Source of the DNA: Bicyclus anynana
Taxonomy: Eukaryota; Arthropoda; Insecta; Lepidoptera; Nymphalidae
NCBI RefSeq assembly: GCF_947172395.1
Contig: NC_069094.1
Location: forward strand, 11,646,292-11,710,291
Length of the DNA stretch: 64,000 nt
Reading direction: 5' to 3'
Shown here in pieces: positions 35,399 to 47,300 of the stretch; position 1 is the stretch's first letter; each line of letters starts with the position of its first letter. Made by a program: the position numbers and the translations under genes. The notes under the pieces were generated by a model. It saw only the letters and a list, made by a program, of their open reading frames with translations. It was not told the DNA's origin and did no database searches.

Positions 35399-38300
35399 AT
35401 ATGACAAATATTAATCATATTTAATTTGTCTTTGTTAATAATTTTCTACTTCTTCTTTCTTAACAAAGTGTTCGGTGAACATTCCGATATATTGATGTCA
35501 TATGCCTACTGACTACGACTAGCCCTTAAAACAGTTATTACTAATCTACCCACGCCCTATAGCGACTACACAGGAAGGTGCTTCTTCGTTATCAGTTTCA
35601 ATTAGGTACCTACCTGCAAAGTTACGCGGTTATAGAAAATGAATTCACCTCTATAGTTATATTATAATAGTATAGCTTTTTGTCTTAGAATATAACGTAG
35701 CTGGGGTAGTATTTGTATTATACTACCGATATCCTTATATTTAATGTCAATTAGCATTGCTGTTTTGCAATACAATTGAACGATTATCACTGACGGGTAT
35801 ATTGTTGCCAATAGACCTGATATACTCGTAATGCTAGTCGATCGGTCGGTGAGTCGTGTAATAATTGTTGATGTTACTGACACATGACGATAAAGCATGA
35901 AGGTAAAAGTATCAAAATAATTGGACCTTGCTCACGATATTACTGACAAGTGGAATGTTGAGTCAACTGTTATTGTTCCGATAGTTGTTTCAGTCGATTT
36001 TCTAATAGCGAAAAGCTTCGACCAACACCTTAAGAAACTTTCGCTTAACTGTTGGATCAAGAGTCATATACAGAAGGCAGTGATTCTTGAGACGGCGCGT
36101 ATTGTGAGGAGGTCCCTCACTCTGGAGCCCTGACCACCGTTTGCTTGGGCAAAGCAAATGTCCCGCAGCAGGAGGGTTGAATTTTTTTTTTATAAATTTT
36201 TAATTGTGTGTTGTATTATATTTAATATTTGTAACGTCTTTAAAATAAAAAAAGAACATATAATTAAATAAGAGTTATAGGTTACGACGTAAAGGAAAAC
36301 CGTGTGAGAAAATGGAAAATGTTAATTCACTATTTATCATATTATGTTATGACCTTTTAAAGTGATAAATAAAACAATAGACAAAAATATTTTTGATAAA
36401 TTTTATTGCAAATAAAAGATAACAATATTGTTTGTAACTTGTGTGGGATTCACAATATAAATAAACAAAACATTCTTATAATTACTATAAAAATACTTGT
36501 TATTACAAAATTTAATTAATACTGTAAAATGGAATGTGTTTCATAAAAACAGACAGTGCATGTACCTAGTTTTCAGGAAACATTTACCAAATGCACTTAT
36601 TACGTCTTACTCATATGTAATAACTAATTAATAAATAATTATGCATAAGTAAACTTTAAATCTGTTATTTCATTAATGTCACCATCTATATTCAAAAATG
36701 TAATGTCGTCCAATTTCAATGTTCCAGTGCTCAATCTATATTGAAACACGAATAGATCCAGTTCAGATGAATCTCCATTGGCTGTTACTTTTATAGTGAA
36801 ATTGAAAAATTTGCTACCTGCCAAAATAAAAAATATTATACTGAACTGTTGATTTACCATATCTATATTAAAGTAGGTAGTGTGAATTTCAAGAGTTCTA
36901 TATTTTGTATAAGTGGATAAGATGACGGCTTGTAAGATGAATGTAAGCTACTGTAGATAGACAATTTATGGTTAAGGGAACAAACTATAAGAACAACCCA
37001 AAATAAAAACAATATAAACTCCGTTTTCAATAAACTGTAATTGTAAATGTATGTCATCATCATTATCAACCCACATTCGGCTCACCGCTGAGCTCGAGTC
37101 TCCTCTCAGAATGAGTGGGGTTAGGCCAATAGTCCACCACGCTGGCCCAATGCGGATTGGCAGACTTCACACACGCAGAGAGTTAAGAAAATCCTCTGGT
37201 ATGTAAGTTTCCTCATGGCGTTTTTCCTTCACCGTTTGAGACACGTGATATTTAATTTCTTAAAATGCACACAACTGAAAAGTTGGGGGTGCATGCCCGG
37301 ACCGGATTCGAACCCACAACCTCCGGTATCGGAAGCAGAGGTCATATCCACTGGGCTATCACGGCTCAGTGTATGTAATTAGTCAAATAACTAATTAATG
37401 AAATAACAGCTACATTACTTAAATAGACAACAAATATATTCTCCAATAAAAAAAATCCTCCTTTCTCTCAATATTTACCACAGACGCAGTTACTTATTTA
37501 TTTATTTGTTGAGAATATTCAGATTAACAGTGTTGTTATGCATTCAATCATTTCTAGCATACAACACTTTATAAAGACACAAGTAATTTAAAAACTCAAT
37601 AGCAATTAAATGAAATCAAACTTAATTGTAAAGGTATGTTTAAAAATTAAATTCGAAATGCCAATATAAAAGTACTGCTCATCCAGATGTCATAAAATAA
37701 AATAAGTTCCTGATAATGTAGCTGATAATTCCATTAGTGATAGACTTTTTAAAATTGGTCCAGCAGTTTCTGAACCTATTAATAAACAAACAAAAATCAA
37801 ATCTTCCCTCTTTATAAAAGTAGTTTAGATACAAATAATTAAAAAATTTATATTATTTAGCCAGAATCAGGTATTTAAATAACTGTTGCATTACCTGGAA
37901 ATAGATCTTTTTTGAGGTCTTCGCCCTTTGGTGGGTCTTTGTCTAGTTGTACGTTCTTGCTGCCACTTACATATCCTTCAGCAAAGTTTATCTCTGTCCA
38001 ACATGCAATACTTTTTATATCAGGTTTGTCTAAACCCTTAGTAAGATTGAGTCTTATCCTGAAAAGTTATATTAAAGTTGATGAGTTTGATATCATTGTA
38101 TTAATAACTAGCCAACACCCCATGTATTCACTTTTATAATTCACCACTTAAGGTGCTGAATTTATATTTATAAAAATTTATATTATACCTTTGCGTATTG
38201 GCTTGAAATGTTCCATTTATTTCTATGAGATTGCCATGTCTTAGTGCCCTCGGTAATCGGAGCATGATCTCGTTGTGTGTGTCTGATTTAGGCCAAGCTG

Positions 38301-41300
38301 TATTTTGCGAGCCTCTGTTTAACTTAGTCCTACACACCTCATTGTCAACAGGGGAACTAGATTCAACGAAAGAGGTTCAGTTAATAATAAAAATCTTTTT
38401 AACAAAAAATTTAACCGACTTCAAAATCACAAAAATAAACTAAAAGAACCACGTTTCTCAAAGAACCTCGGGAAAGAAATGTCTTTAAATCTTAAAACTT
38501 TATGATTTAATCGACTTTATCTAATGCATCAATGTGTTTCAAAGTGATCAGAAGGGGTAGCACATACGATGTTATTTTTCGCTTTTTAGTTTATTTTTGT
38601 GATTGTGAAGTCGGTTCAATGTTTTTGGTAAAAATATTTTATTTTTCTGTTTTTAATGTGTCCAAGCATAGTAAACGAAAGCGCCACAGTACGGCCAATT
38701 TCGTTATTTTCATTTTAACACAAAATTACTGAACCGATTTTTATGAAAATTAAATGGGACCAATCTGGAAGTCTTCAACAGTTTCACAGTTTCACTTCGG
38801 TAGATTATAATTTACCGAAAAATAACACGTTCAATTGTAGTCAGTATGTTCAGTTCACAATATATCGACAAATTACAATAACGCGAGTGAGATTATAAAC
38901 TAACGTATTTTACAATTTAACGGTGACATATACAGTTTTAAAAATATGTTTTCGTGGCAACTCTATCTACAGAATCTGACTTGTAATGTTGACAACAGAA
39001 TTGACATTGACATTTAGCTATCAAAATTATTGAATTTGAAATTGGAATTGTTTGGAAACAACCTATGGTATCTATGGGAAACAATAAAACAATTCGACAA
39101 TGTGACAAACTACACTTTCAAATATCGAAATATTACGCAGACAGAGATAACGTTTTAACGTTTACAAACTCAAGTGGATTTTTGTAATTTGTATAAATTA
39201 TAAAAGAGAACCTGATACATCTACACATACACGAATTCATGAAAACCTTACCCATTAACACACTCCCAAAAGTTTTTTAACATCGCGACGTCTCTAAGTT
39301 TCCAATCAATAAATGAACGAAACACGTCAGTTCACACTGAGATTCGCTCTTAGCTACCTATCAATGATAGAGATATGGAATGGGTTGACTGAGATGACGT
39401 TGTACCGAAAACAAACACGCTCCCGGCGGAATAAGGAGTCACTATACACTTCTAAAGTGTACACTGTTCCGTTCGAGACGTCTGCAACGATCACAGCTTG
39501 TACACATAAGGCGTACAATGTTAGACGCGATATATATATGTAGCTTAATTATACAAATACAAATTGTTTTCTCCAAATAATGAAGCACATTAGGGCAAGT
39601 ATGACATTTCTACAGTCTTCATACGATGTAAATACTTCGTTTGATTTTCTTCCTCGTGTTAATTTTAATTAGGGTGTAACAATCAATACTCAATTCAATT
39701 CAATTCTTTATTTGCTGAAAATGTATTCTGCTATTTCTGGCATACAATAATTTATATATCTATACTATTATAATTAAGCTGAAGAGTTTGTTTGTTTGTT
39801 TCATTGAACGCGCTAATCTCAGGAACTACTGATTCGATTTGAAAAATACTTTCAGTGATAGATTCATTTATATAGAAGATTGTAAGAGGTAAAGTTTGTT
39901 AGGTTGTAGGGGAAAATCTCTGGATCTACAGAACCTATTTTGAAAATTATTTCACCAATAGAAAGCTACTTTATTTGCGAGTGTCATAGGCAATATTTTC
40001 CGTGTGCTTTCGGAAACAGGAACTATGTGGGTGAAACCGCGGGGCGGGTTTTAGTGGCATTTTTGCGTCAATTAGAAATTTTGTATTATCTCTGAAACTA
40101 TATTGACTAATTAACATACTTTAAAAGGCAAATCTTATCTCTATAATATCCTCTTGATTATTAAGTAGTTCATTTAGAAGGATTTAAGTTTAGTAGTGTA
40201 AATGATGACGTAAACCTTAGTATATGATTAAAATAATTTATTAAAGTACAAAAGGTACTATATCTGCTAAAATATAGAACATAAATATATGCTGTCGCGA
40301 TACTTTTTGTAGAAAATGATGTGATCTGCAAAGTTGTTGTACATCATTTTATTCTAACATCAATAGTTTTTGCAGCGCACGCTATGTAAACAAAACTTTT
40401 GTACACCTTGGGTTACATTATTGGAATTGCAGGAAGGATCCCTAATTTTTTTGAAAATTTAATATAGTGTATAGCACTCTGGGATAGTGGAGCTTCGCCA
40501 CAGTGAAAAAATTTTTTAATTTGGTAGTTTCGGAGCATATTAAAAACATACAAACAAACAATCAAATATTTCTTCTTTATAATATTAGTATAGATTACGA
40601 TAAAAGGTTTTTAGTAGATTTTGAAATTTTATAATCTTATTTATTTTGCAAACATCTAGATAATCATTATATATAATGATTTATTTATTTTGCTATCATC
40701 CGCGAAAAGTTGACGAACCCATGCGACAACGACAATTATTGCAATTGCACGTTGTAGAGTCAACATCTCCTGAGGATGCTCCGGTTTCGGGGTGAAACGT
40801 ACGTAGAGAGTATTTTGCCGGACCTGGGTGACGTTGTCGCATGGGTTCGTCAACTTTTCGCGGATGATAGCAAAATAAATAAATCATTATATAATCATGA
40901 TGAACTTCCGCAAAGTAACGCCTGCTTCTATCCAATATCTAGATAATCTTTTTTTTACATATTAATTAGTTATTATTGACCTTATTTATGGGAATGTCTC
41001 ATAAAAATCAATATATTCAAACCTAGTCATCATCCCCATTATGCAATGAAGAGGTCCAAGTTGGGTAGGTACTTGTCCAGAAAATGTTTATTTACTCTTC
41101 CCAACTGATTGTAATCATTTAAAGAGTGAAACATTGCCTCCCTCATCCCGAAAACCTGCATCGGAGCAGTGTGGTGAGATAAGCTCCTTTAAAAGGAGGG
41201 ATTTCTGGTCGTCTATTAGACTTTAAAATAATTAGATTATTATTAATAAAAAATAAATCATTGAAATTATTGTACAAAGTTTTTTATTAATTCGTGATTT

Positions 41301-44300
41301 AACACTACAAAGACGGGCGGGGGTCTTTTGACCCATTTTGATCAATCGATTAAAATCGTTCGATGATTTTTCATATTTTGTTAAAGTATATATATATATA
41401 TATATATTATCTGCATTGGAATGGAAACTACTGGAGAGGTTCTTCCAGTTAATAAAAATAAACAACATTAAATTAGGATAACTGATAATTCAGGATAACA
41501 TTTTACGAGGTTTCCTAACGATATATTTATATTAAGCTGACCTCTGGAACTAAACTATTAACTAAATATCCATTGCTAAACAATTAATTATAATTAATAA
41601 TACAAATATTAATGATACAATTAATTTGTCTTTGTTAATTTTTTTTCTTCTTCTTCTTTTCTTAATAGTGTTTCGTGAACATTCCAATATATTGATGTCA
41701 TATACTTACCGACTACGACTAGCCCTTATTACTAATCTAATATCCACGCCCTATAGCGACTACATAGACAGGTGCTTCTTCGTTATCAGTTTCAATTACC
41801 TATACCTACCAGCATTTTTAAAATCATGCCACAGTTATTCTTTACTATATAAAAATAAGTCGGGTTTTCCTTCCTGACGCTATAACTCCAGAACGTACGA
41901 ACCGATTTCCACGGTTTTGCATTCGTTGGAAAGGTCTCGGGCTCCGTGAGGTTTATAGCAAAGAAAATTCAGGAAAAGGTAGGGTAAGGTAGGGGTAGGA
42001 TAGGGGTAGGGTAGGGGTAGGGTAGGGTAGGGGTAGGATAGGGGTAGGGTAGGAGTAGAGTTGGGTAGGGGTAGTTGAAAGTTTACATCGAGTTTCACGC
42101 GGACGAAGTCGCGGGCGTCCGCTAGTGCGGTATAGTTATAGAAAATGGATTCACCTCTATAGTTATATTATAATAGTATGGCTTTTTGTCTTAGAATATA
42201 ACATTTCTGGGGTAGTTCCCGTATTTTATTATATACCGATATCCTTATATTTAATGTCGATTAGCATTGCTGTACTATTGTTTGAAGAGTACTTAAAGTT
42301 ACCGATGTACAAGCACATGGCGCCATCGGTTTGGTCCGGCTTCTCTGCTGATTAGCTAAGGACCTTTGGAATTCCAATAATGGTTAGAACCTAAGCTTAG
42401 GAAATAATGTTTGACGTAATGATCACGAAGTATAACATGTTAATAACCGGAACGAAAGGGTTAACGTGCTCTCCAAGACACGGTTGTAAGACCAACTAAT
42501 AAAATAAAAGGAAATACTAAAAGCTCAATTAGATCCTATAATATAACTATAGACTTAACCCGGATCCAAAGCCACATAACCACGGAACAAAAAGGTTGTC
42601 TATAAATACGTTGTTTTAAGTTTTCGGGCTTACATTTCTTACGCCAACTAACATTTTTAACGCTAGCACAGATTTTCTTTTCTGACTGTGTAAGTGCCCT
42701 ACAGTACAGTGTGCCCGCAGAAGCATCGCCTGATGGGGCTCAAAGGCAGAAGAAGAGAGATAGGCGGAACAACACTCTAAGGGCTTCTAATCTGTATATA
42801 CATTATGCCAATGCTTTATGAGGCTTTGCCGAATGAAAGATTTCTCTTTGTCTTTGTGTAACCATTGGGTTGATAACTGATAAATGTAATATGACAAACG
42901 TACGAGTAAGTGTACCTAATGCTACACTTTAGTACTAGATGCGTACGTGACATTAATGCAATCACGTTGTATTGAGGTTTCTTTGACGCAGGTAAAAATA
43001 CATTTCACAAGTTGTGATAATCTTGACTCGTCATACCTACTTATATTTTGTATTTAAACAGAAATGACTAGTTAGTTTTATAGTTAAACTTGAAATTGAA
43101 ACATCCATGTATAAATGGAATGAAATGAATTGGCAAGTTATATAAAAATACACTCGTATTTTTAGACGATTTTATTCAATTGTTTTGGTCAAATTAAGTA
43201 AAGGAGAAACCTGGAATTGCTAACTAATTTGATAGCGAGATAGCCCAGTAGATATGACCCCTGCCTCCGATTCCGGAGGGTGTGGGTTCGAATCCGGTCC
43301 GAGACATGCACCTCCAACTTTTCAGTTGTGTGCATCTTAAGAAATTAAATATCACGTGTCTCAAGCGGTGAAAGAAACCATCGTGAGGAAACCTGCATAC
43401 CAGAGAAATTTCTTAGTTTTCTGCGTGTGTGAAGTCTGCCAATCCGCATTAGGCCAGCGTGGTGGACTATTGGCCTAACCCCTCTCATTCTGAGAGGAGA
43501 CCCGAGCTCAGCAGTGAGACGAATATGGGTTGATAACGATTATTTTCAAAGTGATCTTTGGCTTAGTAAATGCGTATTTTATCAGATTGGCTAGCGGATG
43601 CTCGCAACTTCGTCCACGTGAAATGGATTTCAGTCGATGTGTATATCGAGAGAGCAGTCAACAGACGTCCAATCACATCCCGTACCACTTCTATGTCCAT
43701 TCCCATCCATGGAAATATTTACTAGACATTCTCTACAGAAACAGAGAGGTGTACATGTGTTTAATGTGCTGCTAGTAAGAAATGAACAAAAATCTTACCT
43801 TGTACCATAGTTATTCTGTACGAGCGATGGTTTGTTATTTATTTGATAAATTATCAATATCTAAATGAATAATTTAAACTGCTATAAATCCAATATAATA
43901 CCGGATATATTATGGTAAGTACTAAATGAATGCGTGTCCTTTTTTATTCTCTACAGGTTAGCCCTTGACTACAATCTCACCTGATGGTAAGTGATAATGC
44001 AATCTAAGACAGAAGCGGACTAACTTGTTAGGAGTAGGATGAAATCCACACTCCTATCGGTTTCTACACGACATCGTACCGGAACGCTAAATCGCTTGGC
44101 GGTACGTGTTTGTCGGTAGGGTGGTAGCTAGCCACGGCCAAAGCCTCCCACCAGCCAGACCTGGACCAATTAAGAAACCTCAATCGGCCTAGCCGGGGAT
44201 CGAACCCAGGACCTCCGTCTTGTAAATCCACCGCGAATACCACTGCGCCACGGAGGCCGTCGAATAAGGAGGTGTCTACGTCTGTCTAGATTCTTCGTAC

Positions 44301-47300
44301 ACTGTTACAATCCTCTATAGTTCAAAGTATCTATTTTTGCCGCCTTTCACAGATGTTTTATTATTTTGCTTATAGTTCTGTTTATTTTTGATCGTGCAAA
44401 GGAGTGGACACAGATGGCGCTACTAATTTTGTCTCAGTTTATATCAGTCGCGGACTAAACTTCAGGGCTTAGTTTCTAATAATTCGTATTATTGCGGTAC
44501 TTTTATTATACAGGATGCTCGGGAATAATTCCCATAACTCTAGGGTTATATTCTGTAACAAAAATTAATTCAATATATTCAAGGAACATGTGTTTTAAAA
44601 TGAATATTTTCGGAGTAAATAGTATTTCTTTTGTAAATAGACCTTAAAATGTGTCCCTTATACGCATCCTTATAAAAATGACGTGGCCTGTACGTACGTA
44701 GACGTGGTGAAGGCGTGTGTTACATTTTTCTAGGTAATAAAATATTAGTTAGCAGTTCGGTTGCAATAAGTGGTCTCGTCATCATCTTGTAGTTATGGGA
44801 ATACTCTCCAGCACCCTGTATAACAATTCATTTTATTGAAGCCTGTAAAGTCCAGACCTTCGTCCTTTTTAAAAGCTGAAAGTTCCTCAACCATGCTCCC
44901 TACCATAGGTAGAAAGCTATGGAATTTAGGTCATAATCTTTTTGGGAGGTAACATTTTCTTCTGAATGATCATGTCCTCAATCGCTAGACTATGTTAAAG
45001 ATATGAAATTATGAATGACAGTGAATGCTTGAATGAATGAATGAGTAAAAGCTGTTTTCTAAAGGTGGAAGATTTTTTAAAAATCGGTCGAGTAGTTTTG
45101 ACTTTTGAGTTTTTGTAAAAAACAAAAAATCAAATTCCACATCTCTATAATGTTAGTTTAGAATTTAGATGCTTAAATAATAAATAATAACCAGAAAAAC
45201 ATAAAAAAACCAATATTTTTAAAATATTTATATTAAAATTGCAAAATCGACGGTTTTAGAACTTAGTACCTGAACTTATTATATAGTATGAAGTTCGTCA
45301 TATTTGACAAATTAGAAAATTTTCGCGGTTTAAGAAATTTCAATTTGTTAGGTAAATGAAATTCGAAATCATCTATCAATTTAAAACATCATAAATTCAT
45401 CTAAATAACTAATGACTAGAAAAGTATAAGTACATACATTTACCTTAAATAGTTACTAATAATAATCTCACGTGGTTATATTATGATAATATTACAGCTA
45501 ATATACAAGTATGTATAATATATCTAAGTCTAGTTATATACAACTGTCACCTATACATCATCTCACTAAGATTGTTAGGAGTCAAAGTATTTGAATAATT
45601 AAATCATTCATAATACAATGCTTTGGTAGATTTTCTTTATTTAATACCTTTTTCATGTCTATCTGTTCAACAGGCTCAATTAAAATATATTTTCATTTCA
45701 TTTAATCCTTAGCTTTACGTAACACTCCGTCAATCTTAGCCAGTTCCAGTTTTCAATCTAATAAATAAATATACATTCAAATTCGAATTTGTCATTGAGG
45801 GTCATTTAATTTTAAAATTAAATTAATCTACGATTACATGAACATTATATAAAATTAAAGCTTATTTTCAGACAGTGCACCTCGATAAGCACGTTTCTGG
45901 AGCATGTCACTCATAATTCGCAATACCAGATTATAATAACCGTATCTTTTGAACTTACGAGTAAATCATTCCATTTCAATTAAGGCAATATGCATTAAAA
46001 CATCGTGTTTGGTATACGTCCTAGATCATCAGCAGATTAAACACACTTTTTTCATGGAGTCATTCAGTGTTCGTCGTAAATGGTTCTACTTTCTTCCCCG
46101 AAGAAAGCAATTCTTCCCCGAAGAAAGTAATTCTTCTCTCGTTGTAAGGTAAAGTCTTACCTTAAACGTCTCATAAAATGTAATTTCAGCGTCGTGTAAA
46201 ATTGAAGCTCAAGTTTTCAACATGTTCAACACCATCGAACACGATGTATTCGAGATTTTTGATAGACTTGAAAGTGCAGGTTCCTAGATACTCATTTCCT
46301 CTGTCGTGTTGTTCAAAAAACAACTCTATATTCGCATCAGACTTATCGACTTTAGCAAGACCATGCAACGAAAATGGCACTTCTTCTGTAAGTTAAGGAA
46401 TATTTTATTAAGTTAGATATATGTCCACTTTTAATATAAATAGTAAGTAAAGGAATATTTTATTAAGTTAGGCTTTAATCCATTAACATATTTCAGTAAA
46501 CATCTAATTCTTAGAATCACTAAAACCAGAATTTTAACTTTATGTTTTACGACAATGAGGCTGAATAGGATTAAGAGTATTTAAACTTAGCGTTCAACAT
46601 AAAATCTACGCCAAGTTTAACAGCCCAATTTTGGTATAAACTATAAAGGAGGAACTTACTCATTTCAGGGTCAATATCGTAAACAATCGTCCTTTTAATC
46701 ACATTCTGATTTACTAGTTTAATTATTATTTCATTTGCGTTTTCTATGTTCTGCTCTGAAATTATTTTGCATTGATCTTGTTCTTTCATGTTTTCACCAG
46801 AGAATGTTGCGTTAAAACTGAAACAAAAGTCTTGATAAAAATAATACTCAAATCTTGATGATTATTGCTCGAACTTTGTGATACGGCATCGAGAATTCCA
46901 AAAATATGATTTAAATGAGAAATATAGATATAGGATAATTTTTTTCTTAACCGAATTTGAAATTAATTAAATTTTATATTTATACCAGTTAGCTTCTAAC
47001 AACGATTGAAAAAAAAATACACCTCTAAAATATTTTTATAAAAATATATTATTAGTAGATTTTTTGGCAAAGAGTAAATTAAACGCCTCTGAGTGACTAA
47101 TTTTCAAAAATCTTTTCTAGTGTCTTACGTTGTTACAACGGGAAATCCCAACGGATCTCCGGCTTCTATCGTAATAATTATACTTACTAAACAATACATA
47201 ACATTAATTCCTTTACGTAATACATATGTTAATTATAGAACGGTTCTAAAGAATTATTACTAATCACAATTATTTTACTTACATGCCAAAGTTGTAACTG

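Larger units (their letters stand above)
30098..42275. repeat. Tandem segmental duplication carrying galectin-like A and B
   Basis: Unit 1 (about 30098-35770) and unit 2 (about 36284-42275) are collinear copies: 3' UTR, three introns, exons, promoter region and about 2 kb upstream all match (for example ACCTGCATTGGAGCAG at about 34563 with ACCTGCATCGGAGCAG at about 41155, and the CTATAGTTATATTATAATAG blocks at about 35650 and 42158). Unit 2 has extra insertions: a SINE at 37066, a foldback element at 40666 and a G-rich repeat at 41855. The spacer 35771-36283 holds a LINE 3' fragment. Confidence 0.85.

Noticed and set aside
35921..36133. Independent small gene
   Set aside because: HIQKAVILETARIVRRSL and the context match a LINE polyprotein C-terminus followed by a 3' tail.
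41980..42080. Telomeric repeat
   Set aside because: The unit is GGGTA/GGGGTA in mixed order, not the TTAGG unit of Lepidoptera, and it sits within an interspersed repeat.
43530..43775. 81-residue ORF next to a SINE
   Set aside because: No recognisable domain and its beginning overlaps the SINE end.
44180..44262. tRNA gene on the minus strand
   Set aside because: A and B boxes are present but no full cloverleaf follows, and the head continues into a repeated SINE body found many times in the window.
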